Below are positions 34,945 through 44,400 of a stretch of DNA of 64,000 nucleotides, in pieces. This DNA is from Micromonospora pallida (GTDB lineage: Bacteria > Actinomycetota > Actinomycetes > Mycobacteriales > Micromonosporaceae), in contig NZ_FMHW01000002.1 in assembly GCF_900090325.1 (NCBI RefSeq), positions 1,240,001 through 1,304,000 of the forward strand. The letters run 5' to 3'. A program made the translations under genes and the position numbers. The notes beneath the pieces were generated by a model. The model was not told where the DNA came from. It made no database searches and saw only the letters and a program-made list of their open reading frames with translations. Numbering within the stretch: position 1 is the first letter of the stretch; the number at the start of each line of letters is the position of its first letter.

Positions 34945-36360
34945 TCACGCCGCGCGCTTGTACTTCGTGATCGAGCTGTCCTGGGCGATCGAGTCGGCGC
35001 CCTTCTGGCACAGGTCCAGGAACTCCGCCGGGCCGATCCGGCCGCTGAAGAACTCGCCGCACGCGGCGTCGACCAGGTTGCGCTCCAGCTTGCGGTAGTA
35101 GTTGTTGTAGACCCAGTTGAAGCCGTTGGCCCCGGAGGCATCCAGCGCCTTGACCACGGTGGTGAGACCGAACGGCAGCTCCACGCCCTCGGTGGCCCCG
35201 GCCACCACGGTCAGGCTGGAGACCTTCTTCGTGAAGTCCTGGGCGCCCTTCTTCGACAGCATGGTCCGGAAGTAGTCCAGGCCGCCCGCGACGTTCTTCG
35301 CCTTGGCCGGCACCATGAACGGCTCGCCGGCGGTGCCGCGGATCGCCTCGAAGGGCAGCTTGTCGCCGCCGCCGAGGCTCGGCGTCGGCGCCACGGTCAT
35401 GTTGAACCCGGGCGGGGTGACGGACTTCTGCTCGCTCTCCAGCCAGGAGCCGCAGGAGATGAACGCGGCCTTGCCCTGGCACCACGCGGTTTGCGACTGC
35501 ACGTGGTCCAGCCCCGGCGAGCCGTCGAGGATGTACTTGTCCTTGACGATCTGGTGCCAGGCGTCGGCGGCGGCCTTCATCGCGTCGGACTTCCAGGCGT
35601 TGGGCTCCAGGTTGTCGATCGCCGTGGCCACGGAGGGGCCGCCGAACTTGATCGCCGTGGAGATCACCGGCCAGCTCATGTAGCGGGGGTGCTTGCCCGC
35701 GTACGTCCAGGGGGCGATGCCCGCGGCCTTGATCTTCTTGCACAGGGCGATGTGGTCGTCCCAGGTCTTCGCGTACTCCCAGCCACGGTCGGCGAAGAGC
35801 TTGGTGGAGTGCCAGATGCCGTAGACGGTGTAGGTGTAGTTCATCACGAGGAACTTGCCGTCGTACGAGCCGACCTCCACCGCGCCCGGCAGCAGCGTCT
35901 CCTGGACGGTCTTGCCGGGGATGTCGAGGCTCGGTGCCGAGAGCAGTTCGCCGAGGTCGGCGAGGGCGTTCTGGGAGACCAGGCCGTTGAAGTCGATCTG
36001 GCCGGCGCCGGAGTTGTTGACCACGTCCGGTGGGGTGCCGTCGACGAAGCGCGGCTGGAGGGTCTTGCTGATCTCCTGGGTGGCCGAGTGCTTGATCGTC
36101 GCCTTGGGGTACCGCTCGGTGTACATGGCCTCGTGGGCCTTGGCGTAGTCCTCGCCGAACCCACCGTTGAAGATCACGACCTCCAGCGGGGCGTCCTCCT
36201 TCACGCCCAGCGGGTTCTGCTCGCTCTTGGTGCCCTTGTACACCTCGGTGCTGCCCTTGTCGCCACCGCCGGAGGTGGCGCAGCCGGCGAGCAGGCCGGC
36301 GGCAGGGGTGGCCAGCAGGCCGGCGGCGGCGCTGCGCCGCAGGATGTCACGCCTGTTCAT
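34945..36360 (-). CDS. ngcE: N-acetylglucosamine/diacetylchitobiose-binding lipoprotein, NgcE-like
   Basis: This 471-aa extracellular solute-binding protein starts MNRRDILRRSAAAGLLATPA, a twin-arginine signal, and has a lipobox LLAGC. That combination is characteristic of actinobacterial NgcE. Internal segments (NSGAGQIDFNGLVSQNAL; VMNYTYTVYGIWHSTKLF) fit family 1 binding proteins. It would capture GlcNAc or chitobiose from chitin breakdown. It is first in the ngcEFG-like operon; an AT-rich patch lies upstream. Substrate assignment is by family resemblance. Confidence 0.85.
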   Translation of the reverse strand: MNRRDILRRSAAAGLLATPAAGLLAGCATSGGGDKGSTEVYKGTKSEQNPLGVKEDAPLEVVIFNGGFGEDYAKAHEAMYTERYPKATIKHSATQEISKTLQPRFVDGTPPDVVNNSGAGQIDFNGLVSQNALADLGELLSAPSLDIPGKTVQETLLPGAVEVGSYDGKFLVMNYTYTVYGIWHSTKLFADRGWEYAKTWDDHIALCKKIKAAGIAPWTYAGKHPRYMSWPVISTAIKFGGPSVATAIDNLEPNAWKSDAMKAAADAWHQIVKDKYILDGSPGLDHVQSQTAWCQGKAAFISCGSWLESEQKSVTPPGFNMTVAPTPSLGGGDKLPFEAIRGTAGEPFMVPAKAKNVAGGLDYFRTMLSKKGAQDFTKKVSSLTVVAGATEGVELPFGLTTVVKALDASGANGFNWVYNNYYRKLERNLVDAACGEFFSGRIGPAEFLDLCQKGADSIAQDSSITKYKRAA

Positions 36361-36445
36361 GCTCTCTCCTCGAATCGGTTCGGGCAGCCGAGGGACTTCG
36401 GGGGACGACGGCCACCGCGCGATGGGCGGGGCGGCCTGTCGTTAG

Positions 36446-36480
36446 TCTTCATTTCGTCGAATATTGCTGAAGAATTTCTA
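36446..36480 (-). promoter_or_regulatory. AT-rich candidate control region of the ngc-like operon
   Basis: Within the 363-nt gap between ngcE and the methyltransferase, bases 36446-36480 are strikingly AT-rich for this DNA. They contain an inverted repeat TCTTCA (36446-36451) and TGAAGA (36468-36473), about 90 nt before the ngcE start. This is a likely operator/promoter site for a sugar repressor. The rest of the gap shows nothing clear. Confidence 0.35.
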
Positions 36481-36723
36481 CGGCAGGACCGCGCCGACTT
36501 CAAGACCTACGGCCCCGGCGTTGCTCCTTTGTGCCTGGTTTGGTTACGGATTGTTAGCTGCCGTGGACGGCGAATGGCGTCGGCACGGTGCGATCGGCCG
36601 GTTCCCTGCCGTCACGCCGGCAGGTGCGCGCGCCATCGCGGCGATCACGCCGGGCGACGCCGGATGATGCGAGGCTGGAGGCGATCGCCGTCGCCGGAGG
36701 CGGCGTGCGCAGTGGAGGATGCG

Positions 36724-37515
36724 ATGGCCGAGCCAGCGACCGGGGCCTCGTCGGGCAGCGCGCAGGCGCACGGCCGGCGCGCCAACCGGCGTAGTTACCA
36801 CGACGGCGCGCTGGTCGACGGGTACGTCGACGACCCGTACCACCGAGTCCGCCGGGCGGTCGCGGCCCGGCTGATGGTCGACGACATCCTCGGGGGAGGG
36901 CCGGTACTGGAGTTGGGCTGCGGCCCGTGCAGCATGGTCGACCCGGCGGAGCTGCCCGTGCCGCTCGTGGTGGCGGACATGGCCGAGGCCGCGCTGGGTG
37001 CGGCCCGTCGGGCCACCGCGGGTCGGGCGCTGCCGGTCTGTCTGGACGCCACCCGCGGCCTGCCGTTTCGCGCCGGCAGTTTCGCCGGGCTGCTGACCGG
37101 TGAGCTGATCGAGCACGTCTACGACCCGGTGGCGCTGCTGCGGGAGTGCCACCGGGTCCTCGCCCCGGGTGGGCTGCTGGTGCTCACCACTCCGAACCTG
37201 GCGACCGTCCAGGACCGGCTGGCGTTCCTCGCCGGCCGCGCGCCCCGCCAGGTGGATCCGCTGCACCCGTACCTCTGGTTGCACATCCGGCCGTTCACCG
37301 CGTCGCTGCTGCGGCGGGCGCTGCGCCGGGCCGGGTTCGCGCCGTTGGCGCTGCGTTCCAACCACGTCGGGTGGCGGCTGCCCGGCGGGCGCTGGGTCAC
37401 CTCCCGACTGCTTGCCCGGATCGCACCGGCGCTCGGCGGGTCGCTGATCTGCGCCGCCCGGCGACTGGGCGATCCACCGTCGCCTCAGGACGCGGTGCCC
37501 CGAAACAACACGTGA
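36724..37515 (+). CDS. Class I SAM-dependent methyltransferase
   Basis: This 263-aa protein starts at ATG 36724 behind GGAGG (5-nt spacing). The SAM motif I is VLELGCGPCSMVD (~residues 60-72), an acidic residue follows in VVADMAEAAL, and motif IV/V regions GELIEHVYDPVALLRECHRV and APGGLLVLTTPN are clear. The substrate is unknown. Only 55 nt separate it from the three-gene unit downstream, so it could be part of the same transcript. Confidence 0.9.
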   Translation: MAEPATGASSGSAQAHGRRANRRSYHDGALVDGYVDDPYHRVRRAVAARLMVDDILGGGPVLELGCGPCSMVDPAELPVPLVVADMAEAALGAARRATAGRALPVCLDATRGLPFRAGSFAGLLTGELIEHVYDPVALLRECHRVLAPGGLLVLTTPNLATVQDRLAFLAGRAPRQVDPLHPYLWLHIRPFTASLLRRALRRAGFAPLALRSNHVGWRLPGGRWVTSRLLARIAPALGGSLICAARRLGDPPSPQDAVPRNNT

Positions 37516-37570
37516 TCGTCAGGTTGACAAAGAGCTATCATGGAGGTTCCGTCGTCGACCGGGGGATCTC

Positions 37571-38572
37571 ATGGCCGGCCTCTTCACCTGGGTCGTCAAG
37601 AATCTCGACGCGTTCATCGGGCTGCTCCTGGCCTTGGTCGTCGCGATCCTCGGGCTCAACAACGGCGTCAGCCAGGACGTGGTGAACAGCGCCATCCTGC
37701 TCATCCTCGGTGTGCTCGCCCAGGCGCTGCTGCGCGACCGGCTGCGCCGGGAGACCGCCGATCGCGAGGTACGGCAGGTGGTCCGGGACACCCGCGACCG
37801 GCTCGCCGAACTGGTACCGCAGATGCAGGAGATCATCGGCCCGGAGGGGGCGCTGATCCGGGCCCGGGAGACGATCGACAGCGTCTCCATGGTCCGCGTC
37901 CTGCACGGCAGCGAGGTCGGGCAGGCCCTGGCCGAGGCCCGCCGGCACACCGACCGGTGGAACTTCAAGGGCGGCACCGGCACCTACACCCGGGCGGTCA
38001 CCCTGCCCGAGTGCCTGGAGCACGCCCGTCGGCGTAACGCCACCCTGCACTTCGCCATCGAGATCATCGACCCGACCGACGAGGAGGTCTGCGAGCGGTA
38101 CGCTCGGTTCCGGCGCAGCCTCGCCCCCGACGAGCCAGGCGAGCGGTGGACCGTCGACCGCACCCGCAAGGAGTCCTACGCGACCGTGCTGGCCGCCTGC
38201 TGGCACCGGCAGCGCTCCGGGCTGCTCACCATCGACGTCTGGGTCTCCGCGCAGATGACCACCTTCCGCTACGACCTCTCCTCGAGCTGCGTCATCATCA
38301 CCCAGGAGAACCCGCAGACCCCGGCGCTGAGAATCGACCGCAAGGAGCTCTACTACAACCGCTACAACATCGAGTTGCAGTACAGCCGTGAGCAGAGCCG
38401 GCGGGTGCCGATCGAGGCTGCTGCGCAAGTCAGACTCGACGACGAGCCGTCCGTGGAGCAGGTCCGCCGGCTGCTCACCGTGCTCGGACTGCCACTGCCC
38501 CGGTCCTTCGGCGACCGCGAGGTCGCCGACATCGTGAGCCGGGCCATCCAGGCGAGGAACCCGTACGCATGA
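37571..38572 (+). CDS. Two-TM membrane protein with large cytoplasmic domain, function unknown
   Basis: This 333-aa protein starts at ATG 37571 with GGGGGA 4 nt upstream. Two membrane helices (FIGLLLALVVAILGL; NSAILLILGVLAQALL) are followed by a charged coiled-coil-like stretch (RDRLRRETADREVRQVVRDT). A ~230-residue alpha/beta domain follows, with no motif I can name (MVRVLHGSEVGQALAEARRH; YATVLAACWHRQRSGLLTI). The topology suggests a membrane-tethered sensor or effector. Its stop overlaps the next start by 4 nt. Confidence 0.8.
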   Translation: MAGLFTWVVKNLDAFIGLLLALVVAILGLNNGVSQDVVNSAILLILGVLAQALLRDRLRRETADREVRQVVRDTRDRLAELVPQMQEIIGPEGALIRARETIDSVSMVRVLHGSEVGQALAEARRHTDRWNFKGGTGTYTRAVTLPECLEHARRRNATLHFAIEIIDPTDEEVCERYARFRRSLAPDEPGERWTVDRTRKESYATVLAACWHRQRSGLLTIDVWVSAQMTTFRYDLSSSCVIITQENPQTPALRIDRKELYYNRYNIELQYSREQSRRVPIEAAAQVRLDDEPSVEQVRRLLTVLGLPLPRSFGDREVADIVSRAIQARNPYA

Positions 38573-39222
38573 TGAGCTACGCCGACCTCGAACGCGAGAT
38601 CGATCGGGCCACCCGGTCGGAGCGGCTCCGCGACTGGGTGCTGGGCGTCCTCGACGACGTCGCCGAGGTGCGGCGGTCGTTGCTGGCCGTACGGCATCCG
38701 CTCGGCTTCACCTGCCTGCCGGTGAACCGCACCGGCCCCGACGGGATCTGCGTGCACGCCTGGCCAGCCGAGCCACCGGCCGTCCAGCCGACCACGTCCA
38801 CCGTGCACTCGCACAGCTGGGACCTGCTCAGTCACGTGCTGCACGGGCGGATCCGCAACGAGCTGATCGAGGTGACCGAGGCTCCCGCCGACCCCGCCTG
38901 GCGGGTGTACGAGGTGCACAGCCGGGACGACGTCGACGAGATGGTGGCCACCGACCGGCTGGTGACGGCGACGACTGCCACCGTGGAGACGCACTCCGCC
39001 GGCAACTCGTACGCGCTGCGCGCCGGTGGCTTCCACACCTCCGAGGTGGACGCGGGGCAACCGGCGGTGACCGTGGTGCTCGGCCGGGCCGCGCCCGGCT
39101 CGTGCGACCTCAGCCTCGGCGCGGTGGACGGGCGCAGCCACCGGATAAGCCGGGACCGCTGCGACGTGGCGGAGACCGCGCGGATGGCGCGGGAGATCGC
39201 TCGACTGGTGGCACGGGGCTGA
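38569..39222 (+). CDS. Cupin-like protein, function unknown
   Basis: This 217-aa protein starts at ATG 38569 (overlapping the previous stop) or ATG 38572. A segment HSHSWDLLSHVLHGRIRNEL and a later ETHSAGNSYALRAGGFHTSE give spaced histidines that could form a cupin metal site similar to cysteine-dioxygenase-like folds; this is inferred by pattern only. It is translationally coupled to the 2-TM protein and 14 nt before the IMPase gene. Confidence 0.75.
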   Translation: MMSYADLEREIDRATRSERLRDWVLGVLDDVAEVRRSLLAVRHPLGFTCLPVNRTGPDGICVHAWPAEPPAVQPTTSTVHSHSWDLLSHVLHGRIRNELIEVTEAPADPAWRVYEVHSRDDVDEMVATDRLVTATTATVETHSAGNSYALRAGGFHTSEVDAGQPAVTVVLGRAAPGSCDLSLGAVDGRSHRISRDRCDVAETARMAREIARLVARG

Positions 39223-39236
39223 GGGCTGGAGGAGAC

Positions 39237-40139
39237 ATGGACGTGGAGCCGAGCGGGCGCGGATCGGACCTGCGTGACGCGCACCGGTTCGCGGTGGAGG
39301 CCGCCCGGGACGCCGGGCGGCTGTTGCGCCGGGGCACCCGTGGCGAGCTGCACGCCCGGGCCAAGAACGACTCCGGGGACCTGGTCACCGACCTGGACCT
39401 GGCCGCCGAACGGCTGATCGTCGACCGGATCCGGGCCCGCTGGCCGGAACACGGCGTGATCGCCGAGGAAGGCGGCGAGTACGCCACCGACGACTCCTGG
39501 ACGTGGCTGGTGGACCCGCTGGACGGCACCAACAACGTGGCGATCGGGCTGCCCGCGTACGTGGTCGGGATCGCGCTCTGCGACCGGGGCTCGCCGGTGC
39601 TCGGGGTGGTGCACGACCCGGTTGCCGGTCGTACCTGGTCGGCCGTCCGTGGCCAGGGCGCTTTCGTGCACGTGGACGGCCCGGCCGGCCAGCCGCTGCG
39701 CACACCGCACCGGCCGGTGCCGGCCGCGCCGGTGCTGGCCTGGACACAGGGACACGAGGTACGCCGGGACGACAGCACCGCCCGCGCCCTCAAGGTGGTG
39801 CTCGACTCCACCGCCCGGCGCGTGTTGCAACTGTGGGCGCCGCTGCTGTCCTGGGTGATGTTGGCCCGGGGCGACATCGACGGCATCGTCGGCTACCGCC
39901 CGGAGGCGGTCGACCTGCCGGCCGGGATGCTGCTGGCTGTCGAGGCCGGCATGGTGGTCCGGGCCCTCGACGGTGGCTGCTTCGACGACCGGTACGGGTG
40001 CCCGGCTGACCGGCGCAGCTTCGTCGCCGGACCGCCGGAGACGATCGACCGGCTGGTCAAGCTGGTGACCGCGGCACAGTGGATCGAGCCGCAGGTCCGC
40101 CGCCTCACGCCGATCAGCCTGACCAGCGTCGGCTGGTGA
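39237..40139 (+). CDS. Inositol monophosphatase-family phosphatase
   Basis: This 300-aa protein starts at ATG 39237 behind GGAGG (4-nt spacing). The Li+-sensitive phosphatase motifs are DLVTDLDLAAE, AEEGGE and WLVDPLDGTNNVAIGLP. The late metal-site segment, usually WDxAAG, reads EAVDLPAGM here and keeps the Asp. Substrates in the family include inositol phosphates, histidinol phosphate, fructose bisphosphate and 3'-phosphoadenosine phosphate. Coupling with a membrane protein and a cupin is not the setting of a housekeeping suhB or hisN. Confidence 0.9.
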   Translation: MDVEPSGRGSDLRDAHRFAVEAARDAGRLLRRGTRGELHARAKNDSGDLVTDLDLAAERLIVDRIRARWPEHGVIAEEGGEYATDDSWTWLVDPLDGTNNVAIGLPAYVVGIALCDRGSPVLGVVHDPVAGRTWSAVRGQGAFVHVDGPAGQPLRTPHRPVPAAPVLAWTQGHEVRRDDSTARALKVVLDSTARRVLQLWAPLLSWVMLARGDIDGIVGYRPEAVDLPAGMLLAVEAGMVVRALDGGCFDDRYGCPADRRSFVAGPPETIDRLVKLVTAAQWIEPQVRRLTPISLTSVGW

Positions 40140-40177
40140 ACGGCGACAGCGGACGGTGGCCCTGGGACGCTGGCCGG

Positions 40178-41410
40178 TCAGCCTGACGGAGCGACCAGCA
40201 GGGCGGTGACGCTGGCGGTGGTGGCCAGGGCGGCGAGGACGGCGCTGGTGGCCACGAACCGGCCCAGCGGGACCGCGACCCCGGCGGCCCGGCAGCGCTC
40301 GTACCAGATCAGCGTGGCCAGCGACGCCCACGGGGTGGCGAGCGGGCCGACGTTGGTGCCCACCAGCAGGGCCAGCAACTGGGTGTGGTGGTCAGCGGCG
40401 ATGACCGCCTCCCCGGCCACGTACGCGGGCAGGTTGTTGACCACGTTGGCGAAGAACGCGCCGACGGCGCCGGCCCGCAGTACGCCCTCCGTACCCGGGT
40501 CGCTGCCGATCAACGTGCCCATCACGGTGTCCAGCCCGTGGCGGCCGATGGTCTGCACCACCAGGAACAGCCCGGTGACGAAGACCAGCAGCCGCCAGGG
40601 GACCAGTTGGAGTCTCAGGCTGCCCCGGGCGCGGACCGCGAACCCGGCGACCAGGATCGCGGCGGCCACCCCGGAAGCGAGCCCGATCTCGACCTCGGCG
40701 AGGACCCCGGCGACGAACAGCAGGCAGGCCACGAGCGCGGTGCGGTAGAGCACGGGGTCGGGCGGCACGTGTGGTGGCGGTGGCACGAACGAGTCGGCGC
40801 CGGCCCGCGCCGGCCGCCAGTACCACCACCAGAGCAGCAGCATGGTGATCGCGATCGCGACCAGTTGCGGCCACCACATCCGGGCCGCCCACGCCACCGG
40901 GGCCAGGCCGATCCGGTCGCTGGCCAGGATGTTGGTCAGGTTGGACACGGGCAGCAGCAGGCTCGCCGTGTTGGCCAGCCAGACCGTGGTCATCGCCAGC
41001 GGGATCGGCGGCACGCCGAGCTTGCGGGCCAGGGCGATCATCACCGGGGTGAGCAGGACGGCGGTGGTGTCCAGGTTGAGCGCGATCGTGGTCACCGAGG
41101 CGAACCCCACGCAGAGCCAGAACAGCGCGCCGAAGTTGCCCCGCGCAGTGATCGCCACCCGGGCGGCGAGCGCGTCGAAGACCCCGGCCACCGCGGTCAG
41201 TTCGGCCAGCACCACCACGGTGCCGAGGAAGATCAGGATCGGCAGGATCCGGCGTACGGTGGCCTCGGCGTCCGCGCGGGGGAGGAGCCCGGTGAGGACG
41301 CAGAGGACACCGCCTGCGAAAAGCGCGATCGCGATCCAGTCCAGTACGTGCAGCCGGCCCCAGCGGGATCGGTCCGGTGCGGCCGACGGTGGCTCGCCGC
41401 TGGTCTCCAC
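40178..41410 (-). CDS. ArsB/NhaD-type ion permease
   Basis: This 410-aa membrane protein (GTG 41410; GAGGA about 10-12 nt upstream) has about eleven helices. Family signatures are NLDTTAVLLTPVMIALARKL and FFANVVNNLPAYVAGEAV, repeated in both halves as in the ion transporter superfamily (arsenite/antimonite, Na+/H+, citrate). No ars genes are nearby, so arsenite specificity is not implied. It is divergent from the TIR-NACHT gene, with an 87-nt spacer. Confidence 0.88.
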   Translation of the reverse strand: METSGEPPSAAPDRSRWGRLHVLDWIAIALFAGGVLCVLTGLLPRADAEATVRRILPILIFLGTVVVLAELTAVAGVFDALAARVAITARGNFGALFWLCVGFASVTTIALNLDTTAVLLTPVMIALARKLGVPPIPLAMTTVWLANTASLLLPVSNLTNILASDRIGLAPVAWAARMWWPQLVAIAITMLLLWWWYWRPARAGADSFVPPPPHVPPDPVLYRTALVACLLFVAGVLAEVEIGLASGVAAAILVAGFAVRARGSLRLQLVPWRLLVFVTGLFLVVQTIGRHGLDTVMGTLIGSDPGTEGVLRAGAVGAFFANVVNNLPAYVAGEAVIAADHHTQLLALLVGTNVGPLATPWASLATLIWYERCRAAGVAVPLGRFVATSAVLAALATTASVTALLVAPSG

Positions 41411-41497
41411 AAGGCAGGATCCTCGCACACCGCTGCTCCCCCGAGTGGCCCCGACGCGACGGGGCGGGCGACCGCGTATGGTGGCGACGGATTGACG

Positions 41498-44400
41498 GTG
41501 GGTGGCCATAATGGCGAGGTGGCTGTAGGCGCGCAACCGACCCGGTCCGACCGCCCGATCGACTTCTTCGTCAGCTACTCGCCCGCCGACGAGCGCTGGG
41601 CGACGTGGCTGGCGTGGGAGTTCGAGGCCGCCGGCTACCGCACCATGCTCCAGGCGTGGGACTTCGTGGCCGGCACCAACTTCATCGACTTCATGGACCG
41701 AGGGGTCCGGGAGGCCGCCGTCGTGGTGGCCGTCCTGTCGGAACGCTACCTGCACTCCACGTACGGGAAGCTCGAGTGGCAGGCCGCGCTGCGCGCCGAC
41801 CCGGATGGCACCGGCAACAAGCTGGTCACCGTCCGGGTGGAGGACTGCCCGATCGACGGCCTGCTCGCCACCATCACGTACGTCGACCTGGTCGGGGTCA
41901 CCGACCCCGACCAGGCGCGTTCCCGGGTGCTGGACCGGATCCGGGAGGCGCTCGACGGCCGCGCCAAACCCGTCCGGCAACCTGCCTTCCCGCACCATCC
42001 CGCCGACCCGGCCGGGGTGCTCTCCACGCCCGTGGGCGGCCCGCCCGCCCCGCGCCGGGCCCGCCGTACGCCGATCAACCCGCCACCGTTCCCGCCCGCC
42101 TCGGCGGCCGTGCCGACCGCGCGGACGGCGCTGACCGTGCTCCAGGTGGCCGGACCGCGGTTCGGTCGGGGTGTGATCGAGCCCGGTGCCCCGGTCACTC
42201 CCGGAGAGCTCCAGGAACACCTGATGGGTGACCTCACCCTGCTGATGAACGATGGGGTTCCCCGACCTGACCTGCTGGTGGTGGCGGGCAACCTGACCGA
42301 GTCCGGCAGCCCCCGCGAGTTCTCCGACGCGTTGAGTTTCCTCACCGGGCTGCGGGTGCTGCTCGGGTTGGAGCCGCACCGTCTGGTCGTGGTGCCCGGC
42401 CCGCGCGACGTGACCATGGCCGCGAGTCGCGCGTACTTCGCCACCTGCGAGGCGGACGACGTCGACCCGCAGCCGCCGTACTGGCCGAAGTGGCGGCACT
42501 ACGCGCGGCTCTTCGACGACCTCTACCAGGGTCTCGAGGACCGGATCTTCGACAGCGAGCAACCCTGGACGCTGTTCCCGGTGCCGGACCTGCGCCTGGT
42601 GGTGGCCGGGCTGAACTCCACCATCGCCGTCACGCACCGCGAGGAGGACCGGTACGGCTTCCTCGGCGAGGCCCAGTCCACCTGGTTCGCCCAGCGGCTG
42701 CGCCACTACCAGCAGTCCGGCTGGCTCCGGCTGGGCGCGATGGCGCACGTCCCCGGCCCGCGCACCCCGTACGCCGACGAGGTGGCGGTCCTGGACGGGG
42801 TGACGCTGCGCGACCGGGGATCGTTCAACCGCCTGCTCGGGCCGATGCTCAACCTGCTGCTCTCCGACGCCGCGCCGACCGGCGCCCGGGTCGATCCGGT
42901 GGTACCGCTGGCCACCGCGTCCCGCGACGGCCGGGCGCAGGTGCTCCGGCTCGCCGCCGACGGGATGACCCGCTGGGTGCTCGGCCGCGACGACCGGCAC
43001 GACGTGGGCGAGCCGACGGCGGTGAGCTGGCCGCGGGCGAAGGCGACGTTCGGAGCCGCCGGGCCGGCCCAGGTGCCCGACCCTCGGCTGCCCACGGCCG
43101 TCGAGGGGCCCATCCAGGATGCGCCGGTCACCACACCGGCGGTGGTCCCGGCGGCGCCGCTGGACCGACTGCTCGACCGACTGGCCGAGGTCTGCGAGGC
43201 GCGCCACGACCGGGTGCTGGTCCGTCGGGTGGCGGCCGAGCCGCCGCACCTGTTCGTCACCTACCGGGCCGACGGGGTGGTCCGGCAGCAGCGGGTCGGG
43301 GCGTACGTCGGCACCCCGACCGCAACGGACCTCGACCACTTCGCCCGGCGGGTGCACGCCACCGACCCGGACATCCCGTCCGAGCTGGTCTACGACGGCG
43401 ACCGGGTCCCGCGCGGGCTGGCCGAGGAGGCCCAGCGGCGTGGCGTACGGGTGCTGCACCTGACCGAGTTCCAGGGGCTGCTCGACCTGCGCGAGTACGT
43501 CGCCGCGCAGACCGCCCGGCTGCAGGCCGACCGGCTCTACCCGCCCGGCCAGTATGTGCCGCAGCGCTATCGCCACCTGGTCGGCGCCGACCAGCAGGTC
43601 CGCGAGGATGTGGTGGACGAACTGCTCGAGCTGGTCTCCGCGCCGGACGGCCGGTTCGTGCTGGTGCTCGGTGACTTCGGCCGGGGCAAGACGTTCGCGT
43701 TGCGCGAGGTGGCCCGCCGGCTGCCGACCGCCGCCCCCGACCTGATCCCGATCCTGGTGGAGCTGCGTGCGCTGGACAAGGCACACTCGGTCGACGGTCT
43801 GGTCGCCGCGCACCTGGCCAACCACGGCGAGCAGGTGATCGACCTGAAGGCGTTCCGCTACATGCTCCGCCAGGGGCGGATCGTGCTGCTCTTCGACGGC
43901 TTCGACGAGTTGGTGGCCCGGGTCACCTACGACCGGGCGGCGGACCACCTGGAGACGTTGCTCCAGGCGGCCGAGGGCAACGCCAAGATCGTGGTGAGCA
44001 GCCGCACCCAGCACTTCAAGACCAACTCGCAGGTGCTCACCGCGCTCGGCGAGCGGGTCGGCATGCTGCCGCACCGGCGGGTGCTGGCCGTCGAGGACTT
44101 CACCTCCGGGCAGATCGAGGCCTTCCTGCGGCACCGTTACGGTGGGGACGAGCGGGCCGCCCGGGAGCGGATGGACCTGCTCGGCGGGGTGAAGGACCTG
44201 CTCGGCCTCTCCCGCAACCCGCGCATGCTCGGCTTCATCGCCAACCTCGACGAGGGACGGCTGACCGCCGTGGCCGGTGCGGGCGGCACGTTCAGCGCGG
44301 CCGCGCTCTACCGGGAGATCCTGGAGTCCTGGCTGGACTTCGAGGAGCGGCGTACCCAGGGCGTGCCGGGTGTGCCGGTCAGCCTGCGCCGTCCCGAGCT

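Noticed and set aside
34780..36723. Plus-strand extension in front of the methyltransferase
   Set aside because: It runs antisense to ngcE/ngcF; the real start at 36724 has GGAGG and normal N-terminal sequence.
37524..37542. TTGACA plus TATCAT as a promoter of the 2-TM/cupin/IMPase unit
   Set aside because: The hexamers are only 7 nt apart, far too close for a normal sigma-70-type promoter.
40178..41410. Arsenite resistance function for the ArsB/NhaD-like permease
   Set aside because: No arsR, arsC or related gene is adjacent and the family covers several unrelated substrates.
40385..41497. Upstream extension of the TIR-NACHT frame
   Set aside because: It is antisense to the permease gene and low-complexity; the TIR domain begins right after GTG 41498/41519.
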